Positions 16,882 through 23,211 of a stretch of DNA of 23,211 bases are shown in pieces (positions within the stretch are counted from its first letter, which is position 1; each line of letters starts with the position of its first letter). This stretch comes from Clostridiales bacterium. GTDB taxonomy: Bacteria > Bacillota_A > Clostridia > Oscillospirales > Oscillospiraceae. Under the pieces are notes generated by a model that searched no databases, was not told where the DNA came from, and was given only the letters and a program-made list of their open reading frames with translations. The stretch covers positions 1 through 23,211 of the forward strand of contig JALFGI010000131.1 in the NCBI GenBank assembly GCA_022777455.1, written 5' to 3'. The position numbers were made by a program, and so were the translations under genes.

Positions 16882-17559
16882 ATGCTGAAATACCCATGCC
16901 TGGTTTTGGACCATGATGACACGGTGGTTCAAAGTGAAACAATGGTCAATTATCCCTATTTTTCCTATATTCTGGACCAGTTCCGGCCCGGAACAACGGT
17001 GACACTTCAGGAATATGCGGAAGGATGCTTTCACCTCGGCTTTGCGGATATGTGCCGGAAGTGGTATGGCTTTACCGAGCAGGAACTGGTAGATGAATTT
17101 GAAGGGTGGAAGGAATACATCCGCGATCACATTCCGGATCCTTTCCCCGGTATCGGCCAGGTGATTCGCCGGCAAAAAGAACTGGGAGGCAGAATCTGCG
17201 TGGTCTCTCACTCCTGCGAAGAAAACATCACCCGGGACTATCAAACCCACTTTGGACTTCTGCCGGATGAAATTTACGGCTGGGACCTGCCGGAAGAATA
17301 CCGAAAGCCCAGTACCTATCCTTTGGAGCAAATTATGAAAAAATACGGCTACCGTCCGGAGGAGCTGCTGGTGGTGGACGACATGAAACTTGCTTACGAA
17401 ATGGCATCCATGGCCAAAGTTCCTATTGCCTTTGCCGCCTGGGGAAGAACAGATTGTCCAGAACTGAGCCAGGAAATGAAATCCATCTGTAATTATTCTT
17501 TTGACTCCCCTGCTGAATTGTCTGTTTTTCTGTTTGACAGCTTGACAGACATGATATAA
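16882..17559 (+). CDS. HAD-superfamily hydrolase (phosphatase-like)
   Basis: Predicted small-molecule phosphatase of 225 aa. Motif I is LVLDHDDT with nucleophile Asp10 and acid/base Asp12. Motif II is Ser in CVVSHS (106-111), motif III likely Lys142 in EEYRKPS, and motif IV VVDDM with Asp166/Asp167. The helical segment between motifs I and II is a C1-type cap, as in phosphoglycolate phosphatase and beta-phosphoglucomutase relatives. Start at ATG 16882 has GAGGTGA upstream; longer in-frame starts would overlap the promoter. In motif I a second Asp (DHDDT) replaces the common Gly. Substrate unknown. The smpB promoter overlaps its stop codon. Confidence 0.85.
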   Translation: MLKYPCLVLDHDDTVVQSETMVNYPYFSYILDQFRPGTTVTLQEYAEGCFHLGFADMCRKWYGFTEQELVDEFEGWKEYIRDHIPDPFPGIGQVIRRQKELGGRICVVSHSCEENITRDYQTHFGLLPDEIYGWDLPEEYRKPSTYPLEQIMKKYGYRPEELLVVDDMKLAYEMASMAKVPIAFAAWGRTDCPELSQEMKSICNYSFDSPAELSVFLFDSLTDMI

Positions 17560-17560
17560 T
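17534..17560 (+). promoter_or_regulatory. Promoter of the smpB cluster
   Basis: TTGACA (17534-17539), a short 15-nt spacer, and a perfect extended -10, TGATATAAT (17552-17560). It overlaps the end of the HAD gene. Confidence 0.6.
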
Positions 17561-17594
17561 TACAAAAGAGAATACTCCGTGGGAGGTGAGGCGG

Positions 17595-18056
17595 TTGGAA
17601 AAGGAGAATATCAAGGTCATGGCCCGTAACCGGGAGGCTTATCACGAATATTTCGTGGAGGAAGAAATGGAAGCCGGCATCGAGCTGTGTGGTACCGAGG
17701 TCAGATCCATCCGCCAGGGCACCTTGAACCTGAAGGATTCCTGGTGTGGCATCAAAGACGGTGAACTCATCCTGAACCAGATGCACATCGCCCCCTATGA
17801 CCACGGCAATATTTTTAATCGGGATTCCAAACGTCCCCGCCGCTTGCTGATGCACAAGCGGGAGATCATGCGGCTTTTCGGAAAAGTCAAGCAGGACGGC
17901 TATTCCCTGATTCCCCTGTCTGTCTATTTCAAGGGCAGCCGGGTAAAGGTGAAAGTCGGCCTGTGCAAGGGTAAAAAACTCTATGATAAAAGACAAGCCT
18001 CGGCCGAACGGGACGCCAAGCGTCAAATCGACCGGGCCATGAAGGAGAGATATTGA
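17595..18056 (+). CDS. smpB: SsrA-binding protein SmpB
   Basis: Partner of tmRNA in rescuing stalled ribosomes; it mimics the anticodon arm of a tRNA. Visible family blocks are NREAYHEYFVEEEMEAGIEL, then GTEVRSIRQGTLNLKDS, the LLMHKREI segment and a basic C-terminal tail (KKLYDKRQASAERDAKRQ) that enters the mRNA channel. Start is TTG at 17595, with GGGAGGTG 6 nt upstream, giving 153 aa. The GTG at 17586 overlaps that ribosome site, and ATG 17619 would shorten the N-terminus. It is followed by a cyclophilin with a 1-nt gap, and tmRNA itself is encoded about 1.2 kb downstream. Confidence 0.96.
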   Translation: MEKENIKVMARNREAYHEYFVEEEMEAGIELCGTEVRSIRQGTLNLKDSWCGIKDGELILNQMHIAPYDHGNIFNRDSKRPRRLLMHKREIMRLFGKVKQDGYSLIPLSVYFKGSRVKVKVGLCKGKKLYDKRQASAERDAKRQIDRAMKERY

Positions 18057-18057
18057 G

Positions 18058-18591
18058 ATGAATCCTACATTCAAAATCACCATGGAAAACGGCGTCATCG
18101 AAGGCGAGCTGTATCCCGAAAAGGCGCCTCAGAGCGTTTGCAATTTCATCGACCTGGCCAATCATAACTACTATGATGGTCTGATTTTCCACCGCGTCAT
18201 TCCCGGTTTCATGATTCAGGGCGGCTGCCCCGAAGGAACTGGCATGGGCGGCCCAGGCTACTGCATCAAAGGAGAATTTTTCTTCAATGGTGTCAAAAAC
18301 GATTTAAAGCACAAGCGCGGCGTTTTAAGCATGGCCCGTTCTTCCTCCCCCAACTCTGCCGGTTCCCAGTTCTTCATTATGCACCAGGATGCCAAGCACC
18401 TGGACGGCCAGTACGCCGCCTTCGGCAAGGTGACCTCCGGCATGGATGTGGTGGACGCCATTGCCGCCGTAAAGACCGACCGGAGTGACCGTCCCCTAAC
18501 AGAGCAGAAGATCATCAGCATCACCGTGGATACCCATGGGGAGGAATATCCCGAACCCAAGAAGCTGCCTGATCCCTACGGTCGTTTCTGA
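18058..18591 (+). CDS. Cyclophilin-type peptidyl-prolyl isomerase
   Basis: Cytoplasmic proline isomerase of 177 aa without a signal peptide. The cyclophilin core is clear: YDGLIFHRVIPGFMIQGG (39-56) with the catalytic Arg in FHRV, SAGSQFFIM with the Gln-x-Phe-Phe binding site, and HLDGQYAAFGKV. A short C-terminal extension (YPEPKKLPDPYGRF) is seen in PpiB-like proteins of Clostridia. It is translationally linked on both sides: 1 nt after the smpB stop, and its TGA stop shares one base with the next ATG (TGATG). PpiB or a close paralogue is the likely name. Confidence 0.92.
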   Translation: MNPTFKITMENGVIEGELYPEKAPQSVCNFIDLANHNYYDGLIFHRVIPGFMIQGGCPEGTGMGGPGYCIKGEFFFNGVKNDLKHKRGVLSMARSSSPNSAGSQFFIMHQDAKHLDGQYAAFGKVTSGMDVVDAIAAVKTDRSDRPLTEQKIISITVDTHGEEYPEPKKLPDPYGRF

Positions 18592-19247
18592 TGGCCCGAC
18601 GGATTCTCGTTGGTACTACCAATCCCAGCAAAGTTATCTGGCTGAAGGGTTACCTTTCCTCCCTTCCCGAAATTGAATGCGTTACCCTCAATGATTTGGG
18701 GGTAACAGTTCCCGTTCCCGAGGAAGGCAAAACACCGGAGGAAAACGCCAGAATCAAAGCCTTGGCCTATCACGAAGCTACAGGACTCGCCGTCATCGCC
18801 CATGATTCGGGGCTATTCTTTCAGGAATTTCCCATGGATGATCCCCGACAGCCCGGTCTCTTTATCCGACGGGTAAACGGTCGAGTTCTGGATGACGACG
18901 GAATGCTTGCCTATTATTCCCAGCTGGCCCAGGATTTTGGCCCTCTCCACGCTTGCTATTGCTCCGGCTTCGCAGCAGTGGACGAGTCAGGACGCTGGAA
19001 GACCTTTGCCCAGGATCGAGTGGATGACCAGAAATACTTCAGCACTTTCGGTTTTCTGATGGTGGCACAACCACACAAAATGCGCCGTCCAGGCTGGCCA
19101 TTGGACAGTCTGAGCCAGGACCCCAATACCGGGGAATACTGGTACGACCAGGATGGCGGCTGCAATACCATCACCGAATCGGACTACAGCCGGAATTACC
19201 GGCAGAATGTCAGTAGATTTTTTACAAACTTCTTTCAGAACAAGTAG
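18591..19247 (+). CDS. Ham1/RdgB-like non-canonical purine NTP pyrophosphatase, divergent
   Basis: Probably removes ITP/XTP-type nucleotides from the pool. The N-terminus ILVGTTNPSKVIWLKGYL resembles the Ham1 substrate loop (TxNxxK), and VIAHDSGLFFQEF resembles the AxDDSGL motif, with His in place of the first Asp. Then RQPGLFIRRVNG corresponds to the PGxxSxR region. The usual C-terminal motifs GYGYDP and SHRxxA are not recognisable; instead the last third has an aromatic, Asp-rich stretch (EYWYDQDGGCNT). So it belongs to the fold family but may have a different specificity. 218 aa. Its ATG overlaps the cyclophilin stop, and tmRNA begins 24 nt after its end. Confidence 0.72.
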   Translation: MARRILVGTTNPSKVIWLKGYLSSLPEIECVTLNDLGVTVPVPEEGKTPEENARIKALAYHEATGLAVIAHDSGLFFQEFPMDDPRQPGLFIRRVNGRVLDDDGMLAYYSQLAQDFGPLHACYCSGFAAVDESGRWKTFAQDRVDDQKYFSTFGFLMVAQPHKMRRPGWPLDSLSQDPNTGEYWYDQDGGCNTITESDYSRNYRQNVSRFFTNFFQNK

Positions 19248-19270
19248 TCAGACCTACTTCTTCCAATTAC

Positions 19271-19618
19271 GGGGCCGTACTGGTTTCGACGGGGGTAGTG
19301 AGGCTGGAATAGCGGGTCGTGGCGCCTGACCACGATAAAACGGGTAACTTTTAAATTTAACTGACAACAATACTGTTGCTCTGGCTGCCTAATTAGGCGC
19401 CCATCCTCCCCGGAAGGTCCACGAGCCGGGCTAGGGTGTGATTTGAGTGGAGACCGTGCGTGCGCTAAGCTTTGCGTGCACCATGAATCATGAAGCTACC
19501 AAATCCGGCAGGGTGTTTGTTCCCGACCGGATAAGGGAATGTAAATAACAAACTGCACCCGGAGAAGTTCTTTCCAAGTTGCTTTCGGACAGGGGTTCGA
19601 TTCCCCTCGGCTCCACCA
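19271..19618 (+). ncRNA. ssrA: Transfer-messenger RNA
   Basis: One-piece tmRNA of 348 nt with CCA encoded. The acceptor stem pairs GGGGCCG (19271-19277) with CGGCTCC (19608-19614). The 5' part has the typical TACTGGTTTCGACGGGGGT, and the T-arm reads GGGGTTCGATTCCCC. The tag reading frame is 19363-19392, coding DNNTVALAA then TAA. With the alanine brought by tmRNA the tag is ADNNTVALAA, ending in the ALAA proteolysis signal. The resume codon is GAC. The gene lies 24 nt after the Ham1-like gene, so transcription probably starts within that gene; only a weak promoter-like TTTACA (19221) was seen. smpB is close by, upstream. Confidence 0.98.
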
Positions 19619-19622
19619 TGTT

Positions 19623-19657
19623 AAAACAGCCTAGATTGTTCATTTCTAGGCTGTTTT
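19623..19657 (+). terminator. Rho-independent terminator after tmRNA
   Basis: 13-bp perfect stem AAAACAGCCTAGA / TCTAGGCTGTTTT with a 9-nt loop, followed by CATTTTATT, starting 5 nt after the tmRNA CCA end. Confidence 0.9.
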
Positions 19658-19713
19658 CATTTTATTATCGGAATTTCATTCACTTTTGCAGTCATTTTCT
19701 TTGCGTCAATTTT

Positions 19714-19833
19714 GCATATGATTATATAGAATTCCCTAATTCCGGTCACGGAATGCTTGGCGATCCAGATAAGTCTGTTGAGTTCTATCAGCTGGTAGAT
19801 GAATACATAGAAAGATATTTTGTGAACAAATAA
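19714..19833 (+). pseudogene. C-terminal remnant of an alpha/beta hydrolase (esterase)
   Basis: The last 39 codons of a frame ending in TAA read AYDYIEFPNSGHGMLGDPDK and then SVEFYQLVDEYIERYFVNK. The pattern of aromatic residues, SGH with the would-be catalytic His, DPDKS and a final amphipathic helix is the usual C-terminus of alpha/beta hydrolases. Nothing of the remaining ~200 residues is present upstream, where the tmRNA terminator is found, and no ribosome site precedes it. A real terminator still follows at 19926. I read it as the tail of a gene whose body was deleted, possibly when sequence was lost next to tmRNA, a common integration site. Confidence 0.55.
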
Positions 19834-19885
19834 GGTTTCATTTTCCTCTCTATGGTTTCAAATCCGTGTGAAACCAAATGAAACC
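19834..19885. repeat. Nested inverted repeats of GGTTTCA
   Basis: Four copies of a 7-mer start immediately after the remnant stop codon: GGTTTCA at 19834 and 19854, TGAAACC at 19869 and 19879. The inner pair forms a hairpin with an 8-nt loop. The outer pair extends to 10 bp (GGTTTCATTT with AAATGAAACC). It could be an operator pair or an RNA structure; no function is assigned. Confidence 0.7.
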
Positions 19886-19925
19886 TTTTGAACCCGTATC
19901 ATTTTTTCAACTGTTTCCAAATTGC

Positions 19926-19958
19926 AAACGCCCTGGTTTGTTTATTACCAGGGCGTTT
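19926..19958 (+). terminator. Rho-independent terminator
   Basis: 12-bp stem AAACGCCCTGGT / ACCAGGGCGTTT with a 9-nt loop, followed by TTGTTTCGTTTT. No intact plus-strand gene precedes it, which supports the idea of a lost gene. The following 225 nt up to 20184 are AT-rich, and I see nothing in them. Confidence 0.88.
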
Positions 19959-20184
19959 TTGTTTCGTTTTCTCAAACTATTTCATATTATTTTACAGTAT
20001 TATAATCGATTTTCTTTTAAATAGGCTGTAAATATTTACCTGTATATGTACCATTTTAAATCAACTCACAGCAGCGGCTCTGTCTTTTTATGCATTTCTG
20101 TGTCTATTCTCTTTCGGAATATCTTTTGAAAGCACTTTAAACAAGCTACCAAAAGTCGTAACTGATGCACACACTTTCCTTATC

Positions 20185-21195
20185 TCAATTGAACCGAACC
20201 ACCCTATTAGCGGCGGTGTATACAGCGCTGGATAGGTTCTGCCCCGCCTTCCCCGGCAGGCAGATCAGCCGCAGGAGGGTGCGCTTCTGAAAGTGCTGGG
20301 CCCATTTAGGGTCAAAGGCATAGCAGCTCTCCCACATCTTGTTCAGGTTTTCGTCTGCTTCCTCCGACTTGTTCAGCCGGGAGTAGAGAACGGAGATACC
20401 AAACATCATAAATAACTCGTGCTTTAGGTATCTCAGCTGCATTTCATTCTGAATCTCGTCCAGATAGGCAGCTTCAAAGCATCTCTGGGTGACGATGAGC
20501 TGGTGCTGATACCGCCGGGTCATCACATCCCGCTGGACGGATTGGCCTTCCCGGCCGATGTAGTAACGGTAGAGGTCAACGTTTAGGTAGTACATCTTCT
20601 TCACAAAAGGCAGTCCCTGATAGACCATCAGATTGTCTTCATAGAAAACATGCTTGGGCAGCACCTTGGTGTTGTTTCGCAACAGCTCCGTCCGAAAAGT
20701 ACAACTGTGGATGGTGAGCAGCTGGTGGAGCTTGAAGGGTTTGGTTTCAGACCATTCAAAAATCCGATTCTCCGGCAATGCATTGGCATAGCAAATGGAG
20801 CGGTTGCCCTTGCCATCGGCGTGCTCGTAATAATAGTTGGTGACGAATAAATCCACGCCCCCGCTTTTGTCGCACTGCTCCAGGGTGTCCAAGAACCGTG
20901 AAAAATCCTCACTGACCCAGTCGTCACTGTCCACCACCTTAAAGTATTTCCCCTGGGCGTTCACCAGCCCCTGGTTGATGCCCTCCCCGTGGCCGCCGTT
21001 TTCCTGGTGGACTACAGTGACGATGTGGGGATACTCCTTGGCGTATCGGTCAGCGATTTCTCCGGTGGCGTCCTTGGAGCCGTCGTCGATAATCACGATC
21101 TGAACCCGGTCCCCTCCAGGGAGAAGGCTGTTGATGCACTTTTCCATGTAGTCCTTGGAGTTATAACAGGGTACAGTAACTGTGAGCAATTTCAT
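20185..21195 (-). CDS. Family 2 glycosyltransferase
   Basis: Inverting GT-A glycosyltransferase, 336 aa. It opens with LLTVTVPCYNSKDYMEKCI, then IIDDGSKDATGEIA (Asp37/Asp38 of the nucleotide site). The metal-binding DxD region is VVDSDDWV (88-95). A further acidic pair, FYEDNLMVYQG, may hold the catalytic base. No membrane helix is evident, so it should act on the inner membrane face as a peripheral enzyme. Its ATG overlaps the glf stop by 4 nt (ATGA). With glf upstream it may transfer galactofuranose or another sugar to a surface glycan; acceptor and donor are unproven. Confidence 0.9.
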   Translation of the reverse strand: MKLLTVTVPCYNSKDYMEKCINSLLPGGDRVQIVIIDDGSKDATGEIADRYAKEYPHIVTVVHQENGGHGEGINQGLVNAQGKYFKVVDSDDWVSEDFSRFLDTLEQCDKSGGVDLFVTNYYYEHADGKGNRSICYANALPENRIFEWSETKPFKLHQLLTIHSCTFRTELLRNNTKVLPKHVFYEDNLMVYQGLPFVKKMYYLNVDLYRYYIGREGQSVQRDVMTRRYQHQLIVTQRCFEAAYLDEIQNEMQLRYLKHELFMMFGISVLYSRLNKSEEADENLNKMWESCYAFDPKWAQHFQKRTLLRLICLPGKAGQNLSSAVYTAANRVVRFN

Positions 21196-22301
21196 AGCGT
21201 TCCTTCTTTCTCTTTTTCTGCCAGTTCCAGGGCGGAGAGCAGCACAGCATCCATATCGTAGTACCGGTACTGTCCCAGCCGACCACCAAAGAGAGTGCTC
21301 GTTTCCTGTTCGGCCAGAGCGTGGTATTGCTCATAGAGTTCGTTGTTCTTCTCGTCGTTCACAGGATAGTAGGGTTCCAGTCCCAGCTCCCATTCCTGGC
21401 TGTATTCCCTGGAAATCACAGTTTTGAGCTGGGTGCCGAACTCGAAATGCTTGTGCTCAATGATTCTTGTATAGGATGTCTCCCGATCGGTGTAGTTTAC
21501 CACGGCATTGCCCTGGAAATTGGGTATATCCAGCACCTCGGTCTCGAAGCGGACGGAGCGGTATGCCAGAGGGCCGTAGCAGAAACCAAAGAAAGCATCG
21601 ATGGGGCCGGTGTAGACCACCTTGTCCGCCAAGCTGTCCCAATGGGCTTTGTCTTCCAGATAATCCACATTCAGCCGGACTTCAATTCCCTCCAGCATGT
21701 TCTGAACCATTCTGGTATAGCCGCCCATGGGGATGCCCTGATAGCGGGAGGTGAAGTAATTGTTGTCGTAAGTATAGCGCACCGGAAGCCTCTTGATGAT
21801 GAAGGCAGGAAGCTTGTCACAAGGTCTTCCCCATTGTTTCTCCGTGTAGCCTTTGATGAGCTTTTCGTAGATGTCCATGCCTACCAGGGAGATGGCCTGC
21901 TCCTCCAAGTTCCGAGGGACTGAGATCCCACTGTCACAGCGCTGGGCGGAAATGATTTTTGCCGCCTCCTGTGGGGTATTCACACCCCACATCTGATGGA
22001 AGGTGTACATATTGAAAGGCAGAGAGTACAATTCTCCGTGAAAATTTGCAATGGGGGAATTGGTATAGCGGTTGAACTCCGCAAACCGGTTCACATAATC
22101 CCATGCTTTGCGGCTGTCCGTGTGGAAGATGTGGGCTCCGTAACAATGAACCTGGATACCCTCCACTTCCTCGGTGTATACGTTGCCGCCAATGTGGTTT
22201 CGTTTTTCGATGACCAGGACCGATTTCCCGACCGCGTGCATTTGATGGGCAAAGGCCGCACCGAACAGGCCCGCACCCACAATCAAATAATCATAGTGCA
22301 T
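21192..22301 (-). CDS. glf: UDP-galactopyranose mutase
   Basis: Flavoenzyme converting UDP-galactopyranose to UDP-galactofuranose, the donor for galactofuranose in cell-surface glycans. From ATG 22301 it is 369 aa, the family norm. The start gives MHYDYLIVGAGLFGAAFAHQ with the FAD-binding GAGLFG at once. Further signatures are EKRNHIGGNVYTE, YGAHIFHT, FNMYTFHQMWG and GYTEKQWG. A longer start at 22322 has no ribosome site; 22301 has a weak GAGAGAG. Followed by the GT2 gene with a 4-nt overlap, a natural pairing of donor synthesis and transfer. Upstream lies a broken SDR gene, so the original promoter may have been lost or displaced. Confidence 0.95.
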   Translation of the reverse strand: MHYDYLIVGAGLFGAAFAHQMHAVGKSVLVIEKRNHIGGNVYTEEVEGIQVHCYGAHIFHTDSRKAWDYVNRFAEFNRYTNSPIANFHGELYSLPFNMYTFHQMWGVNTPQEAAKIISAQRCDSGISVPRNLEEQAISLVGMDIYEKLIKGYTEKQWGRPCDKLPAFIIKRLPVRYTYDNNYFTSRYQGIPMGGYTRMVQNMLEGIEVRLNVDYLEDKAHWDSLADKVVYTGPIDAFFGFCYGPLAYRSVRFETEVLDIPNFQGNAVVNYTDRETSYTRIIEHKHFEFGTQLKTVISREYSQEWELGLEPYYPVNDEKNNELYEQYHALAEQETSTLFGGRLGQYRYYDMDAVLLSALELAEKEKEGTL

Positions 22302-22334
22302 TGTATCTCTCTCTGCTTTCATAATGTCTTGAAA

Positions 22335-22652
22335 TTAAACTCCGGAATAAGCGGAGAAGCCGCCGTCGATGGGCAGGCAGATGCCGGTGATGAAGCCTGC
22401 TGCATCGTTATTCAGCAGGAACAGGACTGCGCCCACCAAATCTTTCTCACTATCACCGAAGCGGCCCATGGGGGTACCGTCCAGAATTCGCTTCGTCCGT
22501 GCGGTGGGCGTACCGTCGTCGTTATACAAGAGCTTTGCGTTCTGCTCGGAGGAGAAGAAGCCAGGGGCAATAGCGTTGACCCGAATCCCCACCTTAGAGA
22601 AATGAACGGCCAGCCACTGGGTGAAGTTGGTAACAGCAGCCTTGGAGTTCCC
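22335..22652 (-). pseudogene. 3' part of an SDR oxidoreductase, uronate-type
   Basis: About 105 C-terminal residues of a short-chain dehydrogenase. It begins at GNSKAAVTNFTQWLAVHF, right after where the catalytic Tyr of YxxxK should stand. It then has VGIRVNAIAPGFF, GTPMGRFGDSEKDLVGAVLF and the end FITGICLPIDGGFSAYSGV. These blocks resemble the SDR-type D-mannonate oxidoreductase that pairs with UxuA. The whole Rossmann nucleotide site is missing: upstream the sequence switches within ATGGGA (22649-22654) to a gltD-like gene in another frame. It cannot be a functional dehydrogenase as written. Confidence 0.8.
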
Positions 22653-23070
22653 ATTTCCTCCATCCGTTTCCGGAACCGTTCCAGCACAGACTTTGGCAGG
22701 CGGAATTCCGGGATGCCATATTGCATGATGCCCCCGATTTTATCCTCCCACTCAAAAATCGTGACAGGATAGCCCTTCTGCGCAAGCTGGATAGCAACAG
22801 TCATCCCGGCCGGGCCTGCACCAATTACGGCAACTTTTTTGTCCTTGGGCTCCGGCTTCGTAATCTCCATCCGGTCCAAATACATATCGGACAAGTAGTG
22901 CTCAATGCTGGAAAAGTGATTAGGAGAATCCTTCTTGCCTCGGATGCAGTGACCGGCGCATTGCTGCTCATGAATACAGACAACGCTGCAAATGGAAGAC
23001 ATGGGATTGTTTTGGAACAGAATTTCTCCTGCCTCCATCACCTTTCCCTGCTTGAACAGTTGGATAATCT
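22653..23070 (-). pseudogene. Internal fragment of a GltD-like FAD/NAD oxidoreductase
   Basis: About 140 residues of the glutamate-synthase small-subunit/NAD(P)-binding family. They run from QLFKQGKVMEAGEILFQNNP through the iron-sulfur cysteines (CSVVCIHEQQCAGHC) and the first Rossmann motif VAVIGAGPAGMTVA to the hallmark YGIPEFRLPK, ending at RFRKRMEEMG. The family's N-terminus and its last 200-plus residues are absent. On the 5' side the frame is joined to uxuA, on the 3' side to an SDR gene; both joins are out of frame. It is therefore a broken piece, or the product of misassembly. Confidence 0.8.
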
Positions 23071-23211
23071 ATGGATCTGGTCCACAACCTCTTTGATCTC
23101 TGCTTCCTCCCAGATTTCGCCGGGCATTTTGTGGTGCAGCGCCCAGACAATGCTGGTCACGCCGGGAATCTGCTTGATGTCGGCGAGGCTCACCGGGTCA
23201 TTGCCCTGGCC
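23071..23211 (-). pseudogene. uxuA: 5' part of mannonate dehydratase, runs off the window
   Basis: The last 47 codons before the right edge read GQGNDPVSLADIKQIPGVTS, then IVWALHHKMPGEIWEEAEIK and EVVDQIH. This is the well-conserved N-terminal barrel segment of UxuA, which dehydrates D-mannonate in hexuronate breakdown. The similarity stops at the His near 23073, where gltD-like sequence starts in a different frame, and a stop follows soon. At least the C-terminal 300 residues are missing here. Confidence 0.75.

Noticed and set aside
19579..19713. Upstream extension of the hydrolase remnant into tmRNA
   Set aside because: The frame would begin in the tmRNA T-arm region and read through its terminator. 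Only the last 39 codons look like a protein family.
22412..22652. Continuation of the gltD-like frame into an in-frame fusion protein
   Set aside because: Past residue Gly near 22653 this frame reads SDR DNA out of register, giving Pro/Ser/Arg-rich nonsense. The SDR is read in another frame.

Overview
The window looks like chromosomal DNA of an anaerobic, gut-associated member of the Clostridia, probably related to Oscillospiraceae/Ruminococcaceae (inference). Support comes from the Gram-positive gene orders (recN-argR-nadK-tlyA-dxs on one strand, queA-tgt-yajC), a tyrosine T-box leader, strong GGAGG ribosome binding sites, an encoded tmRNA, and a bile-salt-hydrolase-type enzyme with every catalytic residue in place. 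Base composition is moderate and most of the DNA is coding.

Layout. 1-121: start of a lipoprotein gene on the minus strand. 528-1502: bile salt hydrolase (+). 1555-4249: minus-strand queuosine cluster queA, an unannotated 28-codon small ORF, tgt, then yajC with its own promoter. 4357-6526: dapA and a Gfo/Idh/MocA oxidoreductase (+). 6639-9123: tyrosine T-box, M28 metallopeptidase and tyrS (-). 9137-9295: a palindromic MITE-like element with 4-bp target duplications, inserted between that operon's promoter and the recN stop codon. 9296-16236: one long minus-strand unit consisting of promoter, a ~612-nt structured RNA, oapA, dxs, tlyA, nadK, argR and recN.

The structured RNA at about 15588-16201 is the most interesting object. 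Its size, its position directly upstream of a small polytopic membrane protein with a DxxxD motif, its closing stem and the surrounding isoprenoid/argR/recN genes identify it as OLE RNA (Ornate, Large, Extremophilic) with its partner OapA. The class is known, but it is rarely noticed, and it would normally be left as a 700-nt empty gap or covered with spurious ORFs.

16274-17559: divergent Nudix and HAD hydrolases with back-to-back promoters. 17595-19618: a trans-translation cluster of smpB, a cyclophilin, a Ham1/RdgB-like pyrophosphatase and ssrA (tmRNA). 19623-20184: terminators, the C-terminal remnant of an alpha/beta hydrolase and a GGTTTCA inverted-repeat structure. 20185-22301: glf (UDP-galactopyranose mutase) and a GT2 glycosyltransferase, overlapping by 4 nt and likely acting in galactofuranose-containing surface glycan synthesis. 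22335-23211: a mosaic of three gene pieces (5' uxuA, middle of a gltD-like gene, 3' end of an SDR). This is either a real recombination scar or an assembly chimera.
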